Below, piece by piece: positions 52,823 through 60,670 of a stretch of DNA of 64,000 nt. Within the stretch, counting starts at the first letter, position 1. Each line of letters begins with the position of its first letter. Both the position numbers and the translations under genes were made by a program. This stretch comes from Marininema mesophilum (GTDB lineage: Bacteria > Bacillota > Bacilli > Thermoactinomycetales > DSM-45169): assembly GCF_900106775.1 (NCBI RefSeq), contig NZ_FNNQ01000005.1, positions 124,001-188,000 of the forward strand, in the 5' to 3' direction. Below the pieces are notes generated by a model. The model saw only the letters and a program-made list of their open reading frames with translations. It was not told the origin of the DNA and did not search any database.

Positions 52823-53338
52823 CTAGGTCAGCATGGTGATTACCGTACGAATAACTCCTACAACAAAGGCAGATACCGTTCCCCACACGATAACGGACCC
52901 TGCTAATTTAAACATGTTGCCACCCACGCCCAATACATATCCTTCCGTGTAATGCTCCAATGCAGCAGAGGCGATCGAATTGGCAAACCCTGTTACAGGG
53001 ACTGCAGATCCAGCCCCCGCCCACTGTCCAATATTGTCGTAAACACCCAATCCTGTGAGAAGACAAGCTAAAAAAATCAAAGTAGCCACTGTCGGATCTC
53101 CCGCATGATCGGGCTTAAAACCAAACCACTGGATGTACATCATCTGTAGTAATTGACCTAATACACAGATGAGACCTCCGATGATGAATGCCTTCAGACA
53201 ATTGGTGAATAACTTGGGCTTAGGGCGATACTTTCCAGCAAACTCTTGATACTCTTTTTGTTCCTGCTTCTGTGGTTCAGAACTTGACCCCGACTGATTT
53301 CCTTGCTGCCCAGTATCTAATTCCCTGCTCACCGTCAT
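52823..53338 (-). CDS. spoVAC: stage V sporulation protein AC
   Basis: The 171-residue protein has a polar N-terminus (residues 1-45) and four membrane helices, with GGLICVLGQLLQM, GVYDNIGQWAGAGSAVPVTGFANS and LGVGGNMFKLAGSVIVWG as in SpoVAC. It acts as a mechanosensitive channel-like component for dipicolinic acid in the forespore inner membrane. ATG 53338 follows GGAGAG. First gene in spoVAC-spoVAD-esterase order. Confidence 0.95.
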   Translation of the reverse strand: MTVSRELDTGQQGNQSGSSSEPQKQEQKEYQEFAGKYRPKPKLFTNCLKAFIIGGLICVLGQLLQMMYIQWFGFKPDHAGDPTVATLIFLACLLTGLGVYDNIGQWAGAGSAVPVTGFANSIASAALEHYTEGYVLGVGGNMFKLAGSVIVWGTVSAFVVGVIRTVITMLT

Positions 53339-53441
53339 CACTCTCCAAGGTCATACTGTGTGTCCTTTTAGATTTCGATGAAAACCCCCTGATTATACAA
53401 GGAAAATGAGCCTGATTCTTCCTGTCCCAGCTTCTTCTACG

Positions 53442-53474
53442 AAAAAAACCGAAGGCTCAATCATCCCTCCGGTT
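53442..53474 (-). terminator. terminator of the small membrane gene
   Basis: AACCGGAGG / CCTTCGGTT with a nine-base loop and seven T on the minus strand, directly after the stop at 53485. Confidence 0.75.
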
Positions 53475-53484
53475 TCACTACCAT

Positions 53485-53697
53485 TCATTTCACTTCACAA
53501 GCGATATCTTGCCACCGTTTACGACAAAGTGCCCATCCGCTTATGCACATATAGGCTATGCCAAAACCAAAAACCGCCCATCCCATCGCTTGTTTGCAAC
53601 GATGCTTCGCCATGGTCTGCTCTTCCCTAAAGAGGCGACACATCCCCATTAAGGCCATAATCGTTCCTAAAAGTAGAATTTTTTTTCCCTTCCCCAT
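53485..53697 (-). CDS. small two-helix membrane protein
   Basis: A 70-residue protein with hydrophobic segments at about residues 6-20 and 40-57 and several cysteines (CRLFREE, HRCKQAMG, MCISGWALC). No family recognised. The ATG at 53697 follows AAGGAGGAGG by four to six bases; the longer frame above it is not supported. It precedes spoVAC on the same strand but is separated by a terminator, so it is independent. It might be a spore membrane protein, but no evidence exists. Confidence 0.6.
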   Translation of the reverse strand: MGKGKKILLLGTIMALMGMCRLFREEQTMAKHRCKQAMGWAVFGFGIAYMCISGWALCRKRWQDIACEVK

Positions 53698-53789
53698 CGG
53701 ACCTCCTCCTTTACTCTTACTATGGCCGGTTCTTAACGCTTTGTTGAATGGAATTTTTACCCGTGATACCGAATAGAATCCACTCATTC

Positions 53790-53838
53790 AAAAAACGTAC
53801 GGACTTGAAGCATAAAAGCTCCAAGTCCGTACGTTTTT
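53790..53838 (-). terminator. terminator of the CBS gene
   Basis: AAAAACGTACGGACTTG (53791-53807) pairs perfectly with CAAGTCCGTACGTTTTT (53822-53838). Usable on both strands. Confidence 0.88.
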
Positions 53839-53853
53839 GGTAATTTCATCAAA

Positions 53854-54297
53854 TCAGGTTAATTGCTCCCCTGGTTCAGGATCAGGGATATTGCTAGAAA
53901 TGTTGCTTAGGGCGACACCAGCATGGCCAGAAAAGTTTTGCCGAGCAGCTAAATCTCCAAGTGCGACAATACCTACTAATTGATTATTTTCGATGATCGG
54001 TAATCGACGAATCTGATTTTCTGCCATGAGACGGGAAGCATCATCCACGGACATCTCCGGAGTACCTGTAATCACATTAGCCGTCATCACATCAGCAACA
54101 GTTGCGGCTGCATTGTTATTGGCAACTGTACGAAGGACCACGTCACGATCGGTAATCACCCCTCTCAGTATATTGTTTTCTACTACGGGGATTACACCGA
54201 CATTATGTTGACTCATCAAATTAGCTGCTTGTTGTACCGAATCCTGTGGTGTAACAAATGCCACCTGGCTAGTCATGATATCACGTAATTGGCTCAT
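53854..54297 (-). CDS. two-CBS-domain protein
   Basis: A 147-residue protein made of a CBS pair: residues about 5-60 (DIMTSQVAFVTPQDSVQQAA ... DRDVV) and about 68-125 (VMTANVITGTPEMSVDDASR ... GIVALGDL). CBS pairs bind adenosyl nucleotides and act as sensors. A disordered tail follows. GGGAGGGAAC precedes the ATG. Stand-alone CBS pairs of this type (YhcV/YrrL-like) are common in Bacillota, with unknown role. Ends at a strong terminator. Confidence 0.85.
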   Translation of the reverse strand: MSQLRDIMTSQVAFVTPQDSVQQAANLMSQHNVGVIPVVENNILRGVITDRDVVLRTVANNNAAATVADVMTANVITGTPEMSVDDASRLMAENQIRRLPIIENNQLVGIVALGDLAARQNFSGHAGVALSNISSNIPDPEPGEQLT

Positions 54298-54395
54298 AGG
54301 TTGTTCCCTCCCTTTTCAAGAACTATACTTTTAATCTCGCACCCTTTTTATACTCCTTCGTGAAAATATTTTTATAGGGCTAATCTATATCACAA

Positions 54396-55085
54396 TTAAT
54401 CTCTTCTTTTATCTACATATAACTCGCCATTGGTTTCCATAGCCGCATAAAAAACATTGCGCAGGGAACCTACTGATGCTTTCTTATGTAATTCCTTCAT
54501 CAACCACTTACCATCTTTCCCTAGATGCCTAAGATTTTCATATATGATTTGTCCATCAACAACCAATTCCATCGGTGTTTGCAAGGGCTTTTTGGGTGGC
54601 TTAATCCCCATATCTTTTTCGGTTACAGGCTGATATTCTGGTTTTAACAGTACAGATATCACTCCAGAACTCTCCAATACCGCTAATTGAACATTGGATA
54701 CATCAAAGACATCTTTTTCCCTGAGCAGTTGCATGATCTCGCTAATGGTAAACCGATTTTTTCTGATATTATTTTCGAGGATTTTCCCATTGGATACGAC
54801 AATTACAGGATCTCCCAGAAGCCATCGACTTGCTCGCCTACTTTTCAAAGAGATATAAGAAAGTAAGAAAGTTAAAATCACAAATAATACGAGTCCAAAA
54901 AAATGAACCGTCGTATGATCGTCCAAATCTGTCGCCATATCTGCAGCGATAGAACCAAAAGTAATGCCATTTACATATTCAAAGAACGTCATTTCCGCAA
55001 TTTGTTGCTTACCCAAGAAAATCGTCAGCACTAAAATGGTGCCAAAGGCAAGCACCGTTTGATAAAATACCTCAAAATACATCAT
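54396..55085 (-). CDS. DUF421 (YetF-like) membrane protein
   Basis: The 229-residue protein has three N-terminal membrane helices (residues about 5-80) and the DUF421 core RASRWLLGDPVIVVSNGKILEN, IRKNRFTISEIMQLLREKDVFD and VLLKPEYQPVT. YetF-like proteins occur in the forespore or spore membrane of Bacillus and have been linked to spore components. ATG at 55085 (MMYFEVFYQT) follows a weak site (AAGCGGGGTGAAG). Monocistronic by position; no terminator seen. Confidence 0.88.
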   Translation of the reverse strand: MMYFEVFYQTVLAFGTILVLTIFLGKQQIAEMTFFEYVNGITFGSIAADMATDLDDHTTVHFFGLVLFVILTFLLSYISLKSRRASRWLLGDPVIVVSNGKILENNIRKNRFTISEIMQLLREKDVFDVSNVQLAVLESSGVISVLLKPEYQPVTEKDMGIKPPKKPLQTPMELVVDGQIIYENLRHLGKDGKWLMKELHKKASVGSLRNVFYAAMETNGELYVDKRRD

Positions 55086-55192
55086 GAAGCTTCACCCCGC
55101 TTCTATGGCTGAGATCATGATTATCATTTCCCAAAAAATACATAATAACTATACCCTTCAATAATAATCCATTTGATTCTTGTGGAAGATAG

Positions 55193-55221
55193 TTGACAAG
55201 AAATCATAGACTGTGTATTAT
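55193..55221 (+). promoter_or_regulatory. sigma-A promoter of the GntR-ABC operon
   Basis: TTGACA at 55193, 17 bases, TATTAT at 55216: consensus -35 and near-consensus -10. It reads toward the permease gene at 55309. Confidence 0.75.
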
Positions 55222-55225
55222 ATCG

Positions 55226-55257
55226 TTAGTACAATATTGAACTAGTTAATTAGTACA
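55226..55257 (+). promoter_or_regulatory. candidate GntR operator over the transcription start
   Basis: Two copies of TTAGTACA at 55226 and 55250 are 24 bases apart and enclose a TTGAACTAGTTAA palindrome. The segment begins five bases after the -10, which suits repression by the YtrA-type GntR protein encoded downstream. Confidence 0.5.
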
Positions 55258-55308
55258 CAAATACAAAAAGATCCTGAGGGATTATCATTCCTTGAAAGGA
55301 TGACACCG

Positions 55309-56010
55309 ATGATTTCATTGTTGAAGAAAGATTTTCGAGTCATTCGCTTCCGCTTTTATGGTGTGTTAGTAGCCATCCTCCTCATCAATTTTCTCAGTTA
55401 TTTCGCTACAAATAACCATATTGGGCTTTCACAACTCCCTCTACTCCTCTGCATAGTCTACATCCCTCTATTTGTCTGGGCGAGTCTGCATACAGAGAGT
55501 ACACAGCTTCATCAATGGCTGCACAGCCCTGCATCTGCTTGGAAGCTTCTCTGTTCAAAAGTTACCATTGCAATCCTCACCTTTATCCTTGTCTTTGCGC
55601 TTAGTGTTTCTATCCTAATAGGACTGTACAGCATGGGAGATGGAAGCATGGATATCTCCCCTCCCAACAGCACTTTATTGATTTATTTAATCGGGCTGCT
55701 CTTCCTATTAATGACTCTATCTATCGTCTCACTTATTTGCCTTCTATGGACGATTTATCATTGGCTGCGACGATTTACAGAAAAATGGGCATGGGTCATT
55801 ACGACACTGTTATTATTTCTCTACATCCGATTGATAGGCTTCTTACCAAAAACATTTATGTTCATTGATTTTGTGCAGTTGAGAAAGACAAACTCACTTA
55901 CCAATGAAAACCTTGAGGCTTTTGTTGGGAATCTTCTCTTAAACCTCTTAATCATCGCTATCCAATTGGTTGCCGCCTGTTGGATCCTAGATCGGAAAGT
56001 TGAGGTGTGA
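55309..56010 (+). CDS. membrane protein, probable ABC transporter permease
   Basis: A 233-residue protein with six predicted membrane helices and basic N-terminus (LLKKDFRVIRFRFYG). The ytr-type locus (permease, GntR, ATPase) supports the permease role, although the sequence has no strong signature. The ATG at 55309 is preferred; an ATG nine bases earlier overlaps the AAAGGATGA ribosome site. First gene of the operon. The GntR gene overlaps its stop. Confidence 0.75.
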   Translation: MISLLKKDFRVIRFRFYGVLVAILLINFLSYFATNNHIGLSQLPLLLCIVYIPLFVWASLHTESTQLHQWLHSPASAWKLLCSKVTIAILTFILVFALSVSILIGLYSMGDGSMDISPPNSTLLIYLIGLLFLLMTLSIVSLICLLWTIYHWLRRFTEKWAWVITTLLLFLYIRLIGFLPKTFMFIDFVQLRKTNSLTNENLEAFVGNLLLNLLIIAIQLVAACWILDRKVEV

Positions 56011-56015
56011 AACTT

Positions 56016-56399
56016 GTGGCTGTGCAATATGAATCCACTAGCCCTATTTACCTGCAGCTTGCAGAAAAAATCCGCCGGCAGATTCTCCGCCATGAGCTAA
56101 CACCAGGAGAAAAGTTGCCCTCTGTACGCGATATGGCCGTTCAATCGAGTGTCAATCCCAATACTGTTCAGCGAACCTATAGTGAATTGGAAAGGATGGG
56201 AATCGTGGAAAGTCGACGCGGCCAAGGAACATTTATTACCGAAAACGAGGAACGTCTCGAAACCTTACGCGATGAAATGCGTGAAACACAGATCGCATCC
56301 TTTGTACAGGGAATGAAAGAGATGGGATTCGCTTCAGAAGAAATCCTCTCTGGCTTAACCACTTATCTAAACAACAAGAAAGGAGAGAGTAACCAGTGA
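56016..56399 (+). CDS. GntR family regulator (YtrA type)
   Basis: A 127-residue protein with a winged-helix domain: PIYLQLAEKIRRQILRHELTPG, EKLPSVRDMAVQSSVNPNTVQRTYSELER, and RRGQGTFI as wing. The short, helical C-terminus with no ligand-binding domain is that of YtrA-type regulators, which repress ABC operons in Bacillota. The start is uncertain among GTG codons at 56007, 56016 and 56022. GAGG lies ten bases before 56016. It may bind the direct repeats at 55226-55257. Confidence 0.88.
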   Translation: MAVQYESTSPIYLQLAEKIRRQILRHELTPGEKLPSVRDMAVQSSVNPNTVQRTYSELERMGIVESRRGQGTFITENEERLETLRDEMRETQIASFVQGMKEMGFASEEILSGLTTYLNNKKGESNQ

Positions 56400-57100
56400 T
56401 CCACCTAGAACAAGTCAGTAAACACTATCTCAAAAAAGCAGCCCTAAGCGATATCACCCTCTCCTTAACTCCAGGCACGATTACCGGGGTAATCGGTGAG
56501 AATGGCAGTGGGAAATCGACGCTCCTTAAGTTAATGGCAGGTCTTGTACGACCGACACGAGGCTCGGTCACCTTTGACGGAAAACCAGTCACTCGTCGTA
56601 TAGCCAGTCACGTATCCTACCTTTCTGAGCAGGAGACCTACTATCCCTTTTATACCGTCCAAGAAACGATTGATTGGCAGGCTTCTCAGTTCCCTGACTT
56701 CGATCATCAAATTGCAGAAGAGATCCTCCACTTTATGAATTTGGATCCTGAGGACCCTGTCAAAAACTTATCCAAGGGGAATCGTGCCAGGGTCAAAATT
56801 CTACTTTCCCTTGCACGCAAAGCTCCTTTGATTCTGATGGATGAGCCTCTCTCTGGTCTGGATCCTATGGTCCGTGATTCGATAATCAAGGGACTGATCT
56901 CCTTTGTAGATCTTGAGAAACAGACGTTAGTTATTACCACCCATGAAGTCGACGAGATAGAATCGCTTCTTGATCATGTGATTGCCATCAGAGAGGGGAA
57001 AATCATTCAATCGATCTCTCTTGAAGACCTACATCTTGAAGAAGGTGTTAATCTTCGTCAGTGGATGAACCAGACTTATACGAGCTCTACTCGCTCATGA
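56396..57100 (+). CDS. ABC transporter ATP-binding protein
   Basis: The 234-residue ATPase has Walker A GENGSGKST (about residues 35-43), Q-loop in SEQE, Walker B LILMDEPLSGLD and an H-loop TTHEV. The ABC signature is degenerate (LSKGNRARV for LSGGQ). GTG at 56396 overlaps the GntR stop, with AAGGAGAG upstream. It is a small-soluble ATPase of the YtrB/BcrA kind for peptides or toxins. A decayed second ATPase follows. Confidence 0.88.
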   Translation: MIHLEQVSKHYLKKAALSDITLSLTPGTITGVIGENGSGKSTLLKLMAGLVRPTRGSVTFDGKPVTRRIASHVSYLSEQETYYPFYTVQETIDWQASQFPDFDHQIAEEILHFMNLDPEDPVKNLSKGNRARVKILLSLARKAPLILMDEPLSGLDPMVRDSIIKGLISFVDLEKQTLVITTHEVDEIESLLDHVIAIREGKIIQSISLEDLHLEEGVNLRQWMNQTYTSSTRS

Positions 57101-57148
57101 GCAGATTGTCACCTTATTGCTCATCTGATTTATTCGTTTATCTTTGCG

Positions 57149-57369
57149 GTGATAAAACTCGTTGGACTCGAAAAACGAATTCATGATAAGGTGAAAACCT
57201 ATTCTCTTGGATGCGACAACGTCTAGAGATTACACAGGCCCTACTTCACTCACCTTCCCTGCTCATCCTAGACAAGCCTACTAATGGATTAGACCTTGCT
57301 GGGGTACTAGAAATTCGTCAATATCTACGCAAGCTTGCCCAAGATACAGGAGGGAACAACACTGCTTAA
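57149..57369 (+). pseudogene. decayed BcrA-type ABC ATPase, C-terminal fragment
   Basis: About 70 codons of an ABC ATPase are still readable: VGLEKRIHDKVKTYSLG, then a one-base deletion at about 57212 (GGA(A)TG), and MRQRLEITQALLHSP with LLILDKPTNGLD. The frame is shifted after SLG. The Walker B catalytic Glu is replaced by Lys (DEP to DKP), and no Walker A exists upstream. The fragment ends at TAA 57367. It precedes the permease directly, as a functional ATPase would. Confidence 0.8.
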
Positions 57370-58324
57370 CCTATTGCATCTTATTCAAAACGAAAATATG
57401 AAAATTTACCGGCGAATCGGCACCCTAGTTATGATCGGCCTTTTGATTTTGGCCACGGTGGGATATGCTGCGTTCAGTAAAAGTAATGAGCCTAGTATGT
57501 CAAATGATTGGAAAGCAAAACTAAAATCACAAATTAGTGCCGATAAGAAAACTCTCCACAAGGAAAAAGATTTACCAGCAGATTACCGTTCGGGTCTAAA
57601 GGAATCGATCGCGATAAACCAGTATCGAATCGATCATGATGTAAAACCGACAGGTACATTATGGAATTTCATGGCTGATACCGATTCCCTGACTACCCTT
57701 GTCACCTTATTTACGATCATTGTAGGGTCAATAAGTGTTGCAGGGGAATTTACGTGGGGAACCATCAAACTACTTCTCATTCGTTCCGCTGTTCGTTCCA
57801 AGATCCTACTCTCTAAATATCTCGCTACCCTAGGCTTTGCCCTCTCCATGTTAATCTTGCTTTTCACGGTCTCTCTGATATCCGGACTGATCTTTTATGG
57901 GGCGAAGGGCTTCACCACATCACCCTTACTCTCCTATAGCAATGGCTCTGTTGTTGAACAAAACATGGTTGCACACGTCTTCAAGCTTTATGGATTAAAG
58001 TGTATAGGACTACTCATGATGGTAACCTTCGCTTTTATGATCTCTACCGTATTCCGCTCTAGTTCACTCGCTATCGGTCTCTCCGTTTTTTTAACTTTCA
58101 CAGGGAACACAATTGTTAACGTCCTCAGCGTTAACAATATCCAGTGGGGCAAATATTTTCTCTTTGCCAACATGGACCTATCCCCCTATTTGAACTATGG
58201 CAATCCATTCTTTAAAGGCATGACCCTATCCTTCTCGATAACTATGTTAGCTGTATACTTCGTAATCTTCACGGCCATATCGTGGATCGTCTTCAACAAA
58301 CGAGACATCACCACTACAGAGTAA
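57362..58324 (+). CDS. ABC-2 type permease
   Basis: A 320-residue membrane protein with N-terminal LNLLHLIQNENMKIYRRIGT, typical of BcrB/YtrF-like ABC-2 permeases, and six membrane helices. A 60-residue extracytosolic loop lies between the first and second. AGGAGGG (57348-57354) sits seven bases before a CTG at 57362 that aligns with family starts, so CTG is the best start; a TTG at about 57374 is the alternative. The paired ATPase is a pseudogene, so this protein may use the ATPase at 56396 or be idle. Confidence 0.72.
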   Translation: MLNLLHLIQNENMKIYRRIGTLVMIGLLILATVGYAAFSKSNEPSMSNDWKAKLKSQISADKKTLHKEKDLPADYRSGLKESIAINQYRIDHDVKPTGTLWNFMADTDSLTTLVTLFTIIVGSISVAGEFTWGTIKLLLIRSAVRSKILLSKYLATLGFALSMLILLFTVSLISGLIFYGAKGFTTSPLLSYSNGSVVEQNMVAHVFKLYGLKCIGLLMMVTFAFMISTVFRSSSLAIGLSVFLTFTGNTIVNVLSVNNIQWGKYFLFANMDLSPYLNYGNPFFKGMTLSFSITMLAVYFVIFTAISWIVFNKRDITTTE

Positions 58325-58328
58325 GGAA

Positions 58329-58423
58329 AAAGACCACCTTAAAAATAGAGAAAGTACCTTTTTTCTAACGAAAAGGTACTTTCTCTACACTCTGAGACCA
58401 CCTATCTTCAAGGTGGTCTTTTT
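58329..58423 (+). terminator. nested hairpin terminator
   Basis: Outer arms AAAGACCACCTT (58329-58340) and AAGGTGGTCTTT enclose an inner 17-bp stem (58346-58362 with 58370-58386). The sequence GACCACCT also occurs a third time near 58396, allowing an alternative short hairpin. Both flanking genes converge here. Confidence 0.8.
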
Positions 58424-58436
58424 GGGGTTTTAGCAG

Positions 58437-59657
58437 TTATCGATATAAATTCCCGACAGTAACCTCAGGGCTATCTGCAGAAAGATACCCAAGCCCGCTC
58501 CGAATCAAGAGTTCCGCCGCCGTCTTCATCACGCGCTCATCAAAATCAAAATGAGGATGATGATGAGGATAAATAAACCCTTTCTCCTCATTCCCTGCTC
58601 CCACCATAGCAAAGCAACCTGGAACCTTTTGGAGATAGTACGAAAAGTCCTCTCCTGTCATCAAAGGAGGGATCTCCCATACATTGTCGTCCCCTACAAT
58701 CCTTCGTGCCATCGCTGCCATTCTTGTCGTCTCAGAAGAATCATTGACTACGGGAGGATAGCCCCAACCGTACTTCAGTTCAAACTGGGCGCCATACATC
58801 TGACAAGTTTGCTCGATAACTCGCTCCATTTGTTGTTTTATAAATTGCCGAACTTCTTGATCAAATGAGCGAACCGTCCCTTCTATTGTGCAACGCTCAG
58901 CAATCACATTAAAGGCCTGCCCACCATTTATATGACCGACGGAGATAACACCCGATTGCAGAGGATCCACCTGACGACTAATAATGGACTGAAGATTAAC
59001 GATCAAATGCGAAGCAATAACAATCGCATCCGTCGTCTTATGAGGAAGTCCACCATGCCCACCTTTACCGATTACTTCGATGCGGAAAGAATCTGCAGCC
59101 GCCATTAGAGTGCCTGCTCGCAAACCGACTACGCCATAAGGGAAGGGTGTCCATAGGTGAACTCCATAGATGGCATCAACCCCATCAAGGGCATTATCTG
59201 CGATCATCTCTTGGGCTCCCCCTGGTACAAGCTCTTCTGCATGCTGGAACAACAGGACAAAACGTCCAGCGATATCTTCACGCATCCCAGCGAGGATTTC
59301 AGCTACACCAAGGAGAGCTGCTGTATGACCATCATGTCCACAAGCATGCATCACTCCAGGTACTTTTGAGCGATAATCGCACACCTTCTCGTCTTGAATT
59401 GGGAGGGCATCCATATCGGCACGCAATGCAACCGTCCGCCCTGGTTTTCCTCCTTCCAACACCGCTACGACCCCACGACCGCCTACTTTTGTCCGTACCT
59501 TTAGTCCTAGAGCTTGTAGAATCTCTGCAACGCGAGCCGGTGTTTTCTCCTCATGAAAAGATAACTCCGGTGCCTGATGAAATTCCCTGCGTAACTGAAC
59601 CATTTTAGGAAAAACCGCTTCGATTCTGTCACTCAGATTTCTTATGTCCTTATTCAT
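58437..59657 (-). CDS. M20 family amidohydrolase
   Basis: A 406-residue metallopeptidase-like amidohydrolase of the M20D group (hippurate or N-acyl-amino acid hydrolases). Metal ligands: MHACGHDGHTAALLG (about residues 95-109), HAEELVPGGAQEM and MTGEDFSYY. The lid domain follows KGGHGGLPHKTTDAI. The start is ATG 59657 behind AGAGGAGAGG; the extension to 59708 has none. Substrate unknown; possibilities are acetylated amino acids or peptides. It converges on the ABC operon. Confidence 0.92.
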   Translation of the reverse strand: MNKDIRNLSDRIEAVFPKMVQLRREFHQAPELSFHEEKTPARVAEILQALGLKVRTKVGGRGVVAVLEGGKPGRTVALRADMDALPIQDEKVCDYRSKVPGVMHACGHDGHTAALLGVAEILAGMREDIAGRFVLLFQHAEELVPGGAQEMIADNALDGVDAIYGVHLWTPFPYGVVGLRAGTLMAAADSFRIEVIGKGGHGGLPHKTTDAIVIASHLIVNLQSIISRQVDPLQSGVISVGHINGGQAFNVIAERCTIEGTVRSFDQEVRQFIKQQMERVIEQTCQMYGAQFELKYGWGYPPVVNDSSETTRMAAMARRIVGDDNVWEIPPLMTGEDFSYYLQKVPGCFAMVGAGNEEKGFIYPHHHPHFDFDERVMKTAAELLIRSGLGYLSADSPEVTVGNLYR

Positions 59658-59806
59658 CAGCGCCTCTCCTCTCTTATGTTTATCATAACAAAATTCTGAG
59701 ATCAGCACACGGTTACGTCATTCTCCGTCATATTGCGCTAACCCATGGAAAATACTATGATGATAAAGAATCCAGTGGAAAGACTAGCCAGAGGAGGAGT
59801 GAACCC

Positions 59807-60145
59807 ATGATCTTAACAGATACAGGGATAAAAGGAATTCGTGGTACCTTCGGAGAAGTGGAGAAGGCAATGCTCAAAGCAGGATTTGTACGCTGGTCCT
59901 GGGATTATGGTAAAGCCAACTTCGATATGAAATTTTCCAATGAGGAATCGGACTATTATCTGAGGATTCAAGTTCACGTAACTCAAGGAGCTTTGGAAAG
60001 CCCAAAAGCAAGAGTAGAACTAGACAAACCCATCTTTGTACGCCACATCTTCCCTCACGGGCTAGACGACGATACTGCAATTCCTGAAGCCTTCCAAGAA
60101 AAAATCGATACTGCTATCGGCGCCATTAAAGAAGACCTGTCCTAA
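59807..60145 (+). CDS. YugN-like family protein
   Basis: The 112-residue protein fits the YugN-like family (PF08868), small Bacillota proteins of unknown function. GTFGEVEKAMLKAGFVRWSWDYGKANFD and SDYYLRIQVHV are conserved features. It is predicted cytosolic. AGAGGAGGAGTGAA precedes the ATG. It stands alone between divergent and convergent neighbours and ends at a terminator shared with the Asp23 gene. Confidence 0.85.
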   Translation: MILTDTGIKGIRGTFGEVEKAMLKAGFVRWSWDYGKANFDMKFSNEESDYYLRIQVHVTQGALESPKARVELDKPIFVRHIFPHGLDDDTAIPEAFQEKIDTAIGAIKEDLS

Positions 60146-60165
60146 TATTTTTTTGACCATATAAT

Positions 60166-60200
60166 AAAGAAGCCCGGCACTTTATGCCAGGCTTCTTTAT
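60166..60200 (+). terminator. bidirectional terminator
   Basis: AAAGAAGCCCGGCA / TGCCAGGCTTCTTT with one mismatch and a T run on both strands, between stops at 60145 and 60200. Confidence 0.85.
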
Positions 60201-60577
60201 TATTTTATTGAGCGCTCCGTTTCCACACTCTCTTCCTTGAAGTAAATGCCTTCTACTTTAACATTCACCTCTACCACAGAGAGACCCGTCATCGTCTCTA
60301 CTGCTTCCTTAACATTAATCTGCAGGTCGCGGGAAATCTCGGGAATTTTAGTACCATAATCCACAATGACACGTAAATCGATCGCCGTCTCTACTTGACC
60401 TACTTCTACGGTGACACCCTTAATAACATTTTTTCCACTTACCCGCTTTGCCCAACCTTCAGTGATTCCACCGGACATACCAGATACACCCTTGGTCTTC
60501 GTTGCTGACAGACCAGCGATCACAGCTACGACATCATCCGCAATACGGATAGCCCCTTCAGATCCATAATCGGCCAT
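60200..60577 (-). CDS. Asp23/Gls24 family protein
   Basis: A 125-residue protein with the family core: GAIRIADDVVAVIAGLSATKTKGVSGMSG, then a beta-rich domain (VTVEVGQVETAIDLRVIVDYG) and a helix INVKEAVETMTGL. Members are envelope-stress proteins in Gram-positive bacteria, some membrane-anchored. The present length and absence of a membrane helix match YqhY/YloU-type proteins. GGGAGGATT precedes the ATG. It lies 93 bases after the NYN-domain gene on the same strand. Confidence 0.92.
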   Translation of the reverse strand: MADYGSEGAIRIADDVVAVIAGLSATKTKGVSGMSGGITEGWAKRVSGKNVIKGVTVEVGQVETAIDLRVIVDYGTKIPEISRDLQINVKEAVETMTGLSVVEVNVKVEGIYFKEESVETERSIK

Positions 60578-60670
60578 ATGGATAATCCTCCCTTTGTCGC
60601 AATTCCAAGGGATACAACCCTTTTTGTAATTACATCCGTTCTAACTGGAATTACCCTCATTATATCACAG

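Noticed and set aside
59147..59608. 153-codon + strand frame over the M20 gene
   Set aside because: Antisense shadow. Composition reflects the opposite-strand coding sequence.
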